A stretch of DNA of 57,345 bases from Akkermansiaceae bacterium (GTDB lineage: Bacteria > Verrucomicrobiota > Verrucomicrobiia > Verrucomicrobiales > Akkermansiaceae), in contig JAIPKB010000010.1 in assembly GCA_021733795.1 (NCBI GenBank), positions 1-57,345 on the forward strand, given 5' to 3'. Of the stretch, positions 8,976 to 17,433 are shown in pieces (the first letter of the stretch is position 1; each line of letters starts with the position of its first letter). The position numbers and the translations under genes were made by a program. The notes beneath the pieces were generated by a model that saw nothing but the letters and a program-made list of their open reading frames with translations, did no database searches and was not told where the DNA came from.

Positions 8976-9004
8976 TTGCCTTTAGCCACTGGCTGTGGAA
9001 TACT
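8976..9004 (+). promoter_or_regulatory. possible promoter of the 9011 gene pair
   Basis: TTGCCT (8976-8981) and AATACT (8999-9004) are separated by 17 bp. Transcription would start at about the GTG at 9011, which would make the message nearly leaderless. This supports that GTG as the start but is only a pattern match. Confidence 0.3.
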
Positions 9005-9010
9005 CTGCTC

Positions 9011-9292
9011 GTGCAATCCGCAGCCGTCATATCTGCTGACAATCTCGACTTCGCCTGGGACCGCCCTGAGACGGCAGAGTCGCTGCATCGCCGACTGGCC
9101 ACCAGCACCGGCGCGGAGTGGCTGCGGACGGCGGCGTGGCTGATGCGGGAAGCGCGGGTGGAGCAGGTTTGGAAGTTCTTGACGCTCCGGCAGGTGGCGG
9201 ACAGCTTTCCGCAGCTCAGCCCCATGCTGGGGCACCGCCGTCCCGTTTGGGAACATCTCCTTCGCTGTGCTCATGAACTGGGAAGACTCTAA
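9011..9292 (+). CDS. hypothetical protein, likely partner of the following nucleotidyltransferase
   Basis: A 93-residue, Trp- and Arg-rich, probably helical protein (DFAWDRPETAESLHRRL, then ...REARVEQVWKFLTLRQV...). I do not recognise the family. It overlaps the following AbiEii-like gene by 20 bp, the arrangement typical of toxin-antitoxin or substrate-adaptor pairs, so it is a candidate antitoxin. I chose the GTG at 9011 because a promoter-like pair ends just before it; an in-frame ATG at 8918 would extend the protein by 31 residues with no good ribosome-binding site. The strong GAGGAGG at 8951 precedes an ATG in another frame that stops after five codons. Confidence 0.5.
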   Translation: MQSAAVISADNLDFAWDRPETAESLHRRLATSTGAEWLRTAAWLMREARVEQVWKFLTLRQVADSFPQLSPMLGHRRPVWEHLLRCAHELGRL

Positions 9293-9935
9293 ATCCTGTA
9301 CCCCGCTCAAGAGGGACTTCCTCCGGGCATGGTTCTCCCAAGAGCAGCGGTTTTTCCTCACGGGGGGCAGTGCCCTCGGCCTTTTCTATCTGGATCACCG
9401 CCGCTCCTATGATCTCGACCTGTTCACGAGCGAGGAGGTGGCTGGCAAAGAGGTTCAAAACCTCGTGAACAGAGTGGCAACCCAGATCGGCGCTGAATGT
9501 GCCGCGTTGAGAACCGCGCCGGATTTTCACCGCTTCAAGCTGACTCGCGGTGAGCAGCGCGAAATCGTGGATGTCGTGGTGGATCGCGCGCCTCAGTTGG
9601 ATATTGAGAAAGCCAGTTTTGACGGCATCCGGGTAGATACACTCAGGGAGATCATCGCCAACAAGCTCACAACCCTACTCAGCCGCACGGAGGTGAAGGA
9701 CTTGGTCGATCTCTATTTCCTTGAGCAAGCCGGGCACGACCTGCTGGCTGCCATTCCCGATGCCCAGGCCAAAGACGGCGGATGGGAGCACGCAGTGGTC
9801 GCCATGCTCCTCGACGGGTTGAACACCGACGAACTGCCCGGATGGATGATCCGCCAACTGGCTCCGGCCGATTTGGAGGCTTTCCTCCAAAGGCTTCGTT
9901 TGGCGATCTCCAATCTGGCACTGCCGCCTGCCTAG
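9273..9935 (+). CDS. AbiEii/AbiGii-type nucleotidyltransferase
   Basis: A 220-residue protein of the nucleotidyltransferase superfamily. It carries the GGS motif (residues 31-33, FLTGGSALGLF) and the metal-binding pair Asp47/Asp49 (SYDLDLF). A further Asp follows in the IVDVVVDR strand, and the C-terminal half is helical with KDLVDLYFLEQAG. AbiE-type toxins of this family transfer nucleotides to RNA and are paired with an upstream antitoxin. Here the overlapping 93-residue protein could be that partner, although it lacks an obvious AbiEi winged-helix sequence. I start at the ATG at 9273 rather than the GTG at 9267. The gene is followed by dispersed repeats (10050-10317), a sign of an accessory region. 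Confidence 0.75.
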   Translation: MNWEDSKSCTPLKRDFLRAWFSQEQRFFLTGGSALGLFYLDHRRSYDLDLFTSEEVAGKEVQNLVNRVATQIGAECAALRTAPDFHRFKLTRGEQREIVDVVVDRAPQLDIEKASFDGIRVDTLREIIANKLTTLLSRTEVKDLVDLYFLEQAGHDLLAAIPDAQAKDGGWEHAVVAMLLDGLNTDELPGWMIRQLAPADLEAFLQRLRLAISNLALPPA

Positions 9936-10049
9936 CAGGCTAGGCCATGATCGGGTTCTGTCTTCGATCATTGGGGCGATGTCAGGGTGTTGCGGCACCC
10001 ATTCTTGAAGCCGCCGGATTCCTCCGGGCCGGACAGGAACCGCCGCCGG

Positions 10050-10175
10050 GATTGCTAGAAATTTGCTTTTCAAGGTTGGAGCGCATGAGGGGCTCAAGTG
10101 CGGTTCGGAGAGCGGGCGAATGGGGGTTGGCTTTGATTGCTAGAAATTTGCCTTTTCCTGCTAGGAATTTGGTTT
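10050..10175 (+). repeat. copies of the GCTAGAAATTTGC / GCATGAGGGGC module
   Basis: GATTGCTAGAAATTTGC occurs at about 10051 and again at about 10137. The related GCTAGGAATTTGG lies at about 10160. Between them is GCGCATGAGGGGCTCAAGTG followed by GGTTCGGAGAGCGGGC, as at 8838-8880. It lies just downstream of the AbiEii-like gene. The region 9936-10346 contains no gene that I can support. Confidence 0.55.
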
Positions 10176-10194
10176 TGACGGAGAGGGGAGGAAA

Positions 10195-10317
10195 GCCGCC
10201 GTTGGGCAGAACGGTCCGCGAGAATGGGTGGCGAATGAACGACCGTTCGGGGATTCCCATTCTCGTCTCATTCGCCGGACGCTTCGGAAGCGTCGCTGCC
10301 ATTTTTCAGACAGCCTC
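10195..10317. mobile_element. MITE-like element, copy with decayed left end
   Basis: The interior (GGTCCGCGAGAATGG, GGCGAATGA, CTCATTCGCCGGAC) and the right terminus (GCCATTTTTCAGACAGCCTC, ending 10317) match the better preserved element at 19880-20054. The left terminus is not recognisable. It carries no coding capacity and lies 30 bp past the homoserine dehydrogenase stop. It is probably mobilised in trans, if at all. Confidence 0.6.
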
Positions 10318-10346
10318 TGAGGAATCAACTCGGCTCATTCTTCGCT

Positions 10347-11669
10347 TCACGTCAGCGCTTCGATGCGGAACACCACGGGCGTGCTGTTGACGCAATCGAG
10401 CGCCTCGATTTCCGTTAGAGCGGCCTGGAGCTTGCCGAAGGGGCAGGTGTGGAGCAGGAAAATCATGTCCACGAAATCGGCGTCCGGGTTGTCCGGGTTC
10501 ACCGGCGAGTGGGTGCCGGAAATACCGATCCGGTGATCCGCCAGCAGGCGGGCGATTTCCGCAATCACCCCCGGCCGGTCAGTCACATCAAAGCGCACGT
10601 AGTAGGCGGTGGAGGTTTCTCCCACCGGGACCAGGGTGCCGGAGTCGGCATACGGCAGGAAGCCACGGTGATCGCCGGTATGACGCAGCGCGCGGGCGGC
10701 TTCCACCAGGTCTGCCACCACGGAGGAGGCAGTGGGGTCCTGGCCCGCGCCGCGGCCGTAAAACAGCGATTCCCCGGCGGTATCGCCATGCACCGCCACC
10801 GCGTTGAACACCCCGTTGACCGAGGCCAGGATGTGGGACTTGGGAACAAACGACGGCTGGATGCGGATCTCGACGGCGCGGTTGGCGTGCTCCCTGACCA
10901 CCGCCAGCAGCTTGAGGACGTAGCCGAGGCTTTTGGCGAAGGCGATGTCCGCCGGGCGGACTTGTTCGATGCCGGAAACGTGGATGGCGGCCGGATCGAT
11001 CGGAAACCCGTAGGCGAGGGTGGCGAGCAGCAGCGCCTTGTGGGCGGCGTCCCAGCCATTCACATCGAGGGTGGGATCGGCCTCGGCATAGCCGAGTGCC
11101 TGGGCTTCGGCAAGGGCCGCCTCGAAGGTGAGGGCGGCCTCGGTCATCCGGCCGAGGATGAAGTTGGAGGTGCCGTTGATGATGCCGGAAAACGAGCGGA
11201 TGCGATTGCCGATGAACGAGTCCTGGACGGTGCGGATGATCGGGATCCCGCCCGCCACCGCCGCTTCGAAGTGGATCGGGGTGTTGGATTCCCGGGAAAT
11301 GGCGAAGAGTTCGATGCCACGCTCGGCCAACAACGCCTTGTTGCCGGTGACCACCGGCTTTTTCGCCCGCAGCGCAGCGGCCACCAACTCGAAGGCATCA
11401 GTGGTGCCGCCGATCAGCTCGACGACGATGTGCACAGCGGGGTCATTGACGAGCACCTGCCAAGCGGTGGTGAATAGCGCGGCCGGCACCTCGCCGGTGG
11501 TGGCGCGGGATTTGGCGGGATCGCGGACGAGAATACGGGTGACTTCCAGGGTGATGCCGCCGCCGGTGCGGGAGGTAATCAGGTGGCCGTTGCGGGCCAG
11601 GGTGTTCCAGACCCCGGAACCCACGGTTCCGAAGCCAGCCAAGCCAATGCCGAGGGTGGAGCAGTTCAT
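10347..11669 (-). CDS. hom: homoserine dehydrogenase
   Basis: A 440-residue NADP-dependent enzyme that reduces aspartate semialdehyde to homoserine, the branch point to threonine and methionine. It shows the Rossmann glycine motif near the start (GLAGFGTVGSGV), the family signature region GYAEADPTLDVNGWDAAHK with its substrate-binding residues, and a C-terminal ACT domain (about 355-440, YYVRFDVTDRPGVIAEIARL) that would allow feedback control by threonine. I chose the ATG at 11669; an in-frame GTG lies three codons upstream. It is a stand-alone gene; thrB and thrC are not in the window. Confidence 0.95.
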   Translation of the reverse strand: MNCSTLGIGLAGFGTVGSGVWNTLARNGHLITSRTGGGITLEVTRILVRDPAKSRATTGEVPAALFTTAWQVLVNDPAVHIVVELIGGTTDAFELVAAALRAKKPVVTGNKALLAERGIELFAISRESNTPIHFEAAVAGGIPIIRTVQDSFIGNRIRSFSGIINGTSNFILGRMTEAALTFEAALAEAQALGYAEADPTLDVNGWDAAHKALLLATLAYGFPIDPAAIHVSGIEQVRPADIAFAKSLGYVLKLLAVVREHANRAVEIRIQPSFVPKSHILASVNGVFNAVAVHGDTAGESLFYGRGAGQDPTASSVVADLVEAARALRHTGDHRGFLPYADSGTLVPVGETSTAYYVRFDVTDRPGVIAEIARLLADHRIGISGTHSPVNPDNPDADFVDMIFLLHTCPFGKLQAALTEIEALDCVNSTPVVFRIEALT

Positions 11670-11885
11670 CACGGGCACAGCCTAGTGGATGGCGAACCGG
11701 ATGACCATGAAAAAACCAGGGGGCCCAGGCAGGGGCCCTACACCAGGAACCGCTGCGTGAGAAAGTCGTCAAGAATGGGAAGAAAGTTCCTGATCCCCCG
11801 GCATTGACAGCGGCGGCATCTCGTGCCAGGGTGCCGTCCGTGCCCAATGGTCCGCCCCCTTCTACAACCCGTTTCCTGGCAGCGC

Positions 11886-12452
11886 ATGGATGATGCGGTT
11901 GCCAAGGTGAGACGGCGCCTGCTGCACGCGGCAGCCTGCCTGCGTGAGGCGAAAGTGCCATACGCCGTGGTGGGTGGCAACGCCGTGGCCGCATGGGTCT
12001 CACGCATGGACGAGGCGGCCGTGCGCAATACCCGTGATGTGGACATCCTGCTCCGGCGCGAGGATTTGCCCCGCGCGATCCTGGCCATGGCACAGGCCGG
12101 CTACACCCACCGCAAAGTCGCCTCTCTGGGCGGCGGGGCGATGGATGTCTTTTTGGAAGGCCCCGAGGCGAAAGTCCGCGACGCAGTGCATGTGCTATTC
12201 GCTGGCGAAAGGGTCAAGGCTGATGCACCGGTGGCCAATGCTTCGGTGGACGAGGCCGAGGAAGCCGGGGATTTCCGTCTGATCTCACTGCCCGCCCTGG
12301 TGCGGATGAAGCTCTCCGCCTGGCGCGACAAGGACCGGATGCACTTGCGCGATCTGGCCGGTGTGGGACTGCTGGACCCCGCTCTCGCCGCCGAACTTCC
12401 GCCACTGCTGGCGGAAAGACTGGAGTTCCTCCTGGCCAATCCTGAAGAATAG
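11886..12452 (+). CDS. MNT-like nucleotidyltransferase
   Basis: A 188-residue protein with the minimal nucleotidyltransferase core: VVGGNAVAAW (GGN at residues 30-32) and NTRDVDILL (Asp51/Asp53), then an acidic helical tail ending LLAERLEFLLANPEE. The family includes stand-alone toxins or modifiers and proteins of unknown role, so the substrate cannot be named. I chose the ATG at 11886 because homology-like sequence begins there; ATGs at 11847 and 11823 are possible. Its last 16 codons and the 51 bp after the stop codon's first bases are part of a 98-bp segment repeated at 15526-15623, so the gene's tail is duplicated without its body. Confidence 0.65.
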   Translation: MDDAVAKVRRRLLHAAACLREAKVPYAVVGGNAVAAWVSRMDEAAVRNTRDVDILLRREDLPRAILAMAQAGYTHRKVASLGGGAMDVFLEGPEAKVRDAVHVLFAGERVKADAPVANASVDEAEEAGDFRLISLPALVRMKLSAWRDKDRMHLRDLAGVGLLDPALAAELPPLLAERLEFLLANPEE

Positions 12453-12501
12453 TCGCGGATTGCCAGGAAATTGCTTTTCCAGGTTGAGGCGAATGAGGGC
12501 T
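12404..12501 (+). repeat. 98-bp direct repeat, copy 1 (gene tail plus flank)
   Basis: By eye it is identical to 15526-15623 apart from one base. It covers the end of the nucleotidyltransferase gene (to 12452) and its 3' flank with GCCAGGAAATTGCTTTTCCA. The two copies bracket the BaiN-like gene and the RAYT gene. Confidence 0.85.
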
Positions 12502-12559
12502 GAAGAAGCCCTCGTACTGAAAGATCCGGATCACACTCACTTCGATAGATCCGGGCGGC

Positions 12560-12743
12560 TCAGGGCACGGGCCACTCGCTGCGGTCGATGAGGCGGTCGA
12601 AGGCGGCGGCTTCGGCCACGGTCGTCACCGGTGGACGGCGTTTGGCTGCCACTCTGGGAGCAGATTCGAGAGGCGATGGCATCCGCCAGCGCTTGACCCT
12701 CTTTCGCGGCGGAGATCGCCGGCTTGACTTTTTTGCCTTGCAT
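12560..12743 (-). pseudogene. frameshifted small-protein relic
   Basis: From the ATG at 12743 the reading begins MQGKKVKPAISAAKEGQAL, then loses sense. A second frame finishes with the protein-like VTTVAEAAAFDRLIDRSEWP before its stop at 12560. A single frameshift near 12665 would join them into one protein of about 60 residues. I do not recognise the family; a small antitoxin-like protein is possible. The rest of 12502-12883 shows no gene. Confidence 0.3.
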
Positions 12744-12883
12744 CCGGGGTAAGAACTCCTCCTCTCGAATCGTAGATCATTTTCCATGCCCACCTCCCGC
12801 AGATTGACTCTCACCGGCGCTGCCCGCACCATCGTGCCGATGACCCGCGTCAGCGCCATCGAACCGTACCAACTGAAGTTGGA

Positions 12884-14143
12884 ATGAGCCACAAGTTCGA
12901 TGTCATGGTGGTTGGCGCGGGCGCGGCCGGCCTGATCGCCGCCGGCAGGGCGGCGGAGTTGGGTGCCAAGGTCCTGCTGCTGGAGAAAATGGAGCGTGCC
13001 GGGCGCAAGCTGCTGATCACCGGCAAGGGCCGGTGCAATCTCACAAACGACGCGCCGCAAAGCGAATTCCTCAAACACATCCATCCCAACAGCCGGTTTT
13101 TGCGACACGCCTTCACCCGGTTTTTCTCCCACGACCTCATCCGGCTGTTGAATGAGAACGGCTGCGCGACGACGGTTGAACGAGGAGCCCGGGTCTTCCC
13201 GACATCAAACAAAGCGGCCGATGTGGTCGCCGCCCTGATGCAATGGGTGCTCCGCAATCAGGTTGAAATCAGGTATCGACACAAGGTGGAAGGCATTGTC
13301 CTCAGCGAGGGTGGGATCGAGGGATTGAGAATTCACTCGCCGGCAGGGAGTGAGGTGCTTCGGGCGGACAACATCATCTTATGCACCGGCGGCAAGTCCT
13401 ATCCGGCCACCGGCTCGGATGGCGATGGCTACCGGTTCGCGAAAACCATCGGACATACGATCGAAACACCCAGACAGGCGCTGGTGCCGCTGGAAACCGC
13501 CGGCGACACCGCGCAACGGATGCAGGGACTGAGCTTGAGAAATGTCAAGGCGGTGGTGTGGGTCGATGGCCGGAAGGCCAGGGAGGAATTCGGGGAAATG
13601 TCGTTCACTGAATTCGGGGTGTCCGGTCCCATCATTCTCACGCTGAGCCGCTTGGTGGTGGATGAACTGCGGAACAACAAGCGGGTCGAACTCGCGGTCG
13701 ATTTGAAACCCGCGCTGGATGAAACCAAGCTGGACAACCGGCTGGTCCGCGATCTCCAGGAATATGGGAAGCTGCAAATGGACGGCATCTTCCGCAAGTG
13801 GCTGCCGGCCCCCATGATCCCGGTCTTCCTGGAAAAGACGGGTATCCGAGGCGGCAAGGCGGGGCATCAGGTTACCGCCGCGGAGAGGCGCAGGATCCTG
13901 CTGCTGCTGAAAGACCTCAGATTCAACCTAACCGGCTGCCGACCGTTCAAGGAGGCCATCATCACCGCCGGAGGCGTGGTAACAACGGAGATCCAAGCCA
14001 CGACCATGGAGTCCAAGCTGGTTAGAAACCTCTATTTCGCCGGGGAACTCATCGATCTGGATGCGGACACGGGAGGGTACAACCTTCAGATTGCCTTCTC
14101 AACCGGCTGGCTGGCGGCCGAGGCCTGCATGAAATCCCGCTGA
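12884..14143 (+). CDS. BaiN/HI0933-family FAD-dependent oxidoreductase
   Basis: A 419-residue flavoprotein. The N-terminal dinucleotide-binding motif is VMVVGAGAAGLIAAGRAAELG, interrupted here only by its own spacing, followed by EKMERAGRKLLITGKGRCNLTN, the hallmark of the HI0933/YhiN group. Further signatures are ILCTGGKSYPATGSDGDGY and the C-terminal FAGELIDLDADTGGYNLQ region that closes over FAD. Family members include BaiN, linked to bile-acid reduction in Clostridium, but most have no known substrate. It is a full-length single gene. It sits between the two copies of the 98-bp repeat, with the RAYT gene downstream on the other strand. Confidence 0.85.
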   Translation: MSHKFDVMVVGAGAAGLIAAGRAAELGAKVLLLEKMERAGRKLLITGKGRCNLTNDAPQSEFLKHIHPNSRFLRHAFTRFFSHDLIRLLNENGCATTVERGARVFPTSNKAADVVAALMQWVLRNQVEIRYRHKVEGIVLSEGGIEGLRIHSPAGSEVLRADNIILCTGGKSYPATGSDGDGYRFAKTIGHTIETPRQALVPLETAGDTAQRMQGLSLRNVKAVVWVDGRKAREEFGEMSFTEFGVSGPIILTLSRLVVDELRNNKRVELAVDLKPALDETKLDNRLVRDLQEYGKLQMDGIFRKWLPAPMIPVFLEKTGIRGGKAGHQVTAAERRRILLLLKDLRFNLTGCRPFKEAIITAGGVVTTEIQATTMESKLVRNLYFAGELIDLDADTGGYNLQIAFSTGWLAAEACMKSR

Positions 14144-14208
14144 CCCGGAATCGGCACGGGCGATTTGTTAGGCGGTTTTCCGCCGCGCCTCACTGACGAC
14201 CCATTGAA

Positions 14209-14248
14209 GAGGAAGTGTCAAAGGAGGTGTCAGTAAGAGGAAGTGTCA
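14209..14248 (+). repeat. GTGTCA-containing direct repeats beside the RAYT gene
   Basis: GAGGAAGTGTCA occurs at 14209-14220 and 14237-14248, with a third GTGTCA at 14227-14232. The block is 21 bp beyond the 3' end of the transposase-like gene. A GGCGG-TTTT-CCGCC hairpin lies at 14171-14184. The repeats may belong to the REP sequence recognised by the RAYT; that is inference. Confidence 0.45.
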
Positions 14249-14268
14249 GAGACGCTCTTTGTTTTCCG

Positions 14269-15372
14269 TCAATCGATCCTGACCTGCAAATTCCGCGCAC
14301 TCCAGAGCACTCCCGCCGCCCCTGCGCCCGCGCCCCGCATCTTGCGCGCTCCGCTCGTTCGCTTCGCACTGAAACGCTCCCGGCACGCCTTGAACACCCC
14401 ATCCACAAAACCACGACTCCCGATCGCCACCCCATCCGAAAAATACCGCACCCGGTACCGCAACATCTGCCGCATCAGCAAATCGCGCCGACGTTCCAGT
14501 CGCTTCTTCTCTTCTTCCGCCACCTCCTTGCTAATGCCCTTGCGCACCACTTTCACCTGCAACTTCCCGTCCGCATCCACCTCCTCCCGCAGTTTCTCGA
14601 TCCCTTCCGCCAACAGAATCATCCGGTACTCCTTGCTCACCGCACCCTTCCAATGCCGCGCGTCGGCACCGTAGCCCTTGTGCGCCATGATCGCCCGCAC
14701 CAGTCCGCCGCGAGCCTTGGCACCGTGCCCCTTCGCGCCGCCACCCATTGCCTCGCCGTAGCTGCTCCATCGGTATTCCGCCGGATCGGTCACCATTCCG
14801 GCCCGAACCGGGTTCAGGTCGATATACGCCGCCATCGTCCGCGACGCGATCCCTTCTTCCACCAACACGCTCTTGAACCGGCTTTCCCACAGTGCCCCCG
14901 TGCGCAGGTGTTGGACATTGAACCATCGCGTGAAGCGTGCCAGCAGCGTCTTCATGAACTCGCCCAGATCGTGCATCCGGTAGGTGAAACGCTCGTGGAT
15001 GGCGGCTACGTATGATTCGTCCGCCAACCCCTGCCCGACCGCTTTGCGCGCCTCCCGCAACTCCCTGGCCACCAGGCCCACCTCAACCTCGTTGTAGAGC
15101 GCCCGGAGGCGTTTGAGCAGCTCCGCGTCGCTCAGCCCGCCGGCGGGCATTGGCGGCACCTCCAGCAGGATATGGACGTGGTTGCACATCAGGCAATAGG
15201 CCAGCACCCGGCAGCCGGAGAAGTTCTCATACATCCGCATGAACGTGCGGAACTTCTCCTTTTCCTCAGGTCCGAAGGCCAGCCGTCGTTCCACCACCCG
15301 CGTCACGCAGTGGTAGATCACGGGGCGTTCGGTCGAGTCCTTCCAGGGGGCCAGCCAGCGCGCGCGTCTCAT
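14269..15372 (-). CDS. REP-associated tyrosine transposase (RAYT)
   Basis: A 367-residue member of the Y1/IS200-related TnpA-REP family. Evidence is the start (YHCVTRVVERRLAF), the HUH motif in CLMCNHVHILLEV, and the diagnostic AAYIDLNPVRAGMV with WSSY downstream. The C-terminal 130 residues are rich in Arg and Lys and fit DNA binding. RAYTs nick and join single-stranded REP hairpins and are thought to be domesticated rather than freely mobile. The gene is intact. A relic of a second copy, matching only the last 45 or so residues, lies at 28637-28774. Short inverted-repeat elements throughout the window are candidate substrates. Confidence 0.9.
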   Translation of the reverse strand: MRRARWLAPWKDSTERPVIYHCVTRVVERRLAFGPEEKEKFRTFMRMYENFSGCRVLAYCLMCNHVHILLEVPPMPAGGLSDAELLKRLRALYNEVEVGLVARELREARKAVGQGLADESYVAAIHERFTYRMHDLGEFMKTLLARFTRWFNVQHLRTGALWESRFKSVLVEEGIASRTMAAYIDLNPVRAGMVTDPAEYRWSSYGEAMGGGAKGHGAKARGGLVRAIMAHKGYGADARHWKGAVSKEYRMILLAEGIEKLREEVDADGKLQVKVVRKGISKEVAEEEKKRLERRRDLLMRQMLRYRVRYFSDGVAIGSRGFVDGVFKACRERFSAKRTSGARKMRGAGAGAAGVLWSARNLQVRID

Positions 15373-15525
15373 GGTTTCAGGAATTGGTAAATGGTTACGG
15401 GGTGGTCGATGCTCTTTTCATTGATGTGGCGGGAAAATCCCGGCGTCCCGGCAGCAATCCTATCCCGGATTGAGCCACCGTCAAGAGAAATCTGCGATAA
15501 GCTCTCTGTCACCTTCTCGTGAGCA

Positions 15526-15623
15526 ACTGCTGGCGGAAAGACCGGAGTTCCTCCTGGCCAATCCTGAAGAATAGTCGCGGATTGCCAGGAAATTGCTTTT
15601 CCAGGTTGAGGCGAATGAGGGCT
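15526..15623 (+). pseudogene. 98-bp direct repeat, copy 2: orphan tail of a nucleotidyltransferase gene
   Basis: The segment encodes LLAERPEFLLANPEE and a stop in the same frame as the tail of the gene at 11886-12452, but no body precedes it. The match continues past the stop into non-coding DNA. It therefore arose by duplication, recombination or deletion of a second gene copy. The remaining sequence at 15373-15780 contains small hairpins (for example CGGGAAAATCCCG) and no supported gene. Confidence 0.75.
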
Positions 15624-15780
15624 AAAGAGCGGCTCGAAGGTTTGATTCACCTACCCCGCCGGCGGGCTCCGGCTTCGCCTGCGTCCAAAACGACTCCGAT
15701 CCTTCGGCGTTTTTCAAGGTCGAACGGAGGCTTTGACGGCGGCGGAAGAATTCGATTGGTTTCATTCCAGGTGCCGGCGT

Positions 15781-17433
15781 TCAGCCTTTCGGCGCGGCTG
15801 GCGGGGTTTGGGTGGTCGGCGGCTTGGGCTTTGGCGGCGGCGGCAGGCCCAGCAGCTGGTTCTTCCGTGCTTCCGGCAGGTCGGATGCGGTGATCCAGGA
15901 GGTGGCGGCCGGCTTGTCCACATTCAGCCAGGTGCGGGCGACGGAAACGGTCTGGCTGAGCCGCTGGGTGGGGTCCGCCACGCTCTGGGCCCAGACGATG
16001 GCGTCGCCGGGGAAATTGGTGGCAATCGCACGGGCAAAACTGCTGGCGGCCTTGTCGCGCACCGGGCCGACCGGCAGGGAATCCACCCATTCGGCGGCGG
16101 CATCCGGGGCGTAGCTGCCCCAGGTCCGGGCGATTTGGCCGACGGCGTTGTCGCGCGCCGTGCCCGGGGGGAAATTTTCCGCCCATGAGGCCGCCGCGTA
16201 GGGGTCGATATTCGCCCACTGCGACAACACGGCCATGGACCCCCGTTGCTGGGCGTCGCCTGCGGGCATGCCGGCCACCGCGGTGGCGGCCTCCGCCGGT
16301 GAGTTGGCCGCCCAACTGGAGGCCATCGAGGTGAACACCCGGTCGCGTTGGGAACCGGCCGGCAGCGATTGGACCCATTCGGCAGCGGCGTAGGGATCGG
16401 TGGCTCCCCATTGTCCGGCGATCCGGCCGAGCAGGTCGTTGCGGTAGCCTTCCGGGAAACTTTGCAAATACGCCATGGCGCCGGGGGTGTCGGCGCGCAT
16501 CCACTGGAGTCCCACCCGGCTCAGGGCGGCCATCCGGTCGGTGCTTTCCGGGAGGTCGCGGATCCAGTCGATGGCAGCGCCGATGTCGGTTTCGCCCCAG
16601 GCAGCGGCGGCCATGGCGATCATTTCATTACGGGTGGTCCCCATTGGCAGTTCGCTGGCGAAGGCCGCCGCCTGGGCCGGGTCCACGCGCACCAACTGAT
16701 TGGTCACCCCCCGGACGGCATTGCGTTGGCCGGCACCGGCGGGCATCGCCATCGCCCATTGGGCGGCGGAGCCCGCGTCCACCTTGGCCCAATAGCCGCC
16801 GACCATGCCCAGCGCATCGTTTTTCAGACTGCCGGAAGGCAGGTTGCCGATCAGTTGGGCGGCGGCGACCGCATCCTGACCCACCAAGGTCGAGACCATG
16901 CCCTGCATCACGCCGCGCTGGATGGTGCCGCGCGGCAACCCGGAGAGCCAGGCGAAGGCCCCCTGTGGGTCCGTTTTGGCCCATTCCTCACCCACGGCGC
17001 GCAACGCGGTCATTTTGAGAGGCTCGTCGGTGACGGCAAAGGCGGCATCGGCAGCGGCCTGGTGATCACTCCTGGCCCACTTGGAAAAGACCCGGCTGTA
17101 GGCTTCCGCACGGACCTTTGGCGAACCCAGGCGGTCGATCAGCGCGAGCGCCTGGGTGAAATCGCCGGTTTTGATCAGTTCGTCGATCTGGGCTTCCTTG
17201 GGATTGCGGGCATCCGCCTTGGCCTTGGTCCGGGCGGCAGCGCCGGGACTGTGACCGGGTCCGTTGCCGACGGCCGCATCGCCGCCCGCCGTCGCAGGAC
17301 TTCCGGAGGCATTCGTTTCAGCAGGGGCGACCGGTGAAGCGGATCCACCCCAGATCACCCGGCCTGCGGTGAGCCCCAAGCCGATCCCGAGCACCGCCAA
17401 GGTCCCGGTGCCAAGCAGCTGGCGTGTCTTCAT
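15781..17433 (-). CDS. secreted or anchored helical solenoid repeat protein
   Basis: A 550-residue protein beginning with a hydrophobic segment (LLGTGTLAVLGIGLGLTAG), a low-complexity Ala/Gly/Pro linker (about 30-75), then about eleven tandem units of about 33 residues. The consensus is roughly W...DP.AAA.W...LP.G..R..A. (for example WANIDPYAAASWAENFPPGT). The spacing implies paired helices stacked as a solenoid of HEAT/TPR type. It ends in a Pro/Lys-rich tail (PPPPKPKPPTTQTPP). I recognise the repeat style from verrucomicrobial and planctomycete hypothetical proteins but no function is known to me. Partner binding at the envelope is the most that can be inferred. Confidence 0.7.
   Translation of the reverse strand: MKTRQLLGTGTLAVLGIGLGLTAGRVIWGGSASPVAPAETNASGSPATAGGDAAVGNGPGHSPGAAARTKAKADARNPKEAQIDELIKTGDFTQALALIDRLGSPKVRAEAYSRVFSKWARSDHQAAADAAFAVTDEPLKMTALRAVGEEWAKTDPQGAFAWLSGLPRGTIQRGVMQGMVSTLVGQDAVAAAQLIGNLPSGSLKNDALGMVGGYWAKVDAGSAAQWAMAMPAGAGQRNAVRGVTNQLVRVDPAQAAAFASELPMGTTRNEMIAMAAAAWGETDIGAAIDWIRDLPESTDRMAALSRVGLQWMRADTPGAMAYLQSFPEGYRNDLLGRIAGQWGATDPYAAAEWVQSLPAGSQRDRVFTSMASSWAANSPAEAATAVAGMPAGDAQQRGSMAVLSQWANIDPYAAASWAENFPPGTARDNAVGQIARTWGSYAPDAAAEWVDSLPVGPVRDKAASSFARAIATNFPGDAIVWAQSVADPTQRLSQTVSVARTWLNVDKPAATSWITASDLPEARKNQLLGLPPPPKPKPPTTQTPPAAPKG

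Noticed and set aside
14167..14190. GTTAGGC and flank as an integron attC site
   Set aside because: No matching RYYYAAC partner at the right distance, no array of cassettes and no integrase in the window.
14209..14248. GTGTCA repeats as a CRISPR array
   Set aside because: Units are 12 bp or less with irregular short spacing and no cas genes are nearby.
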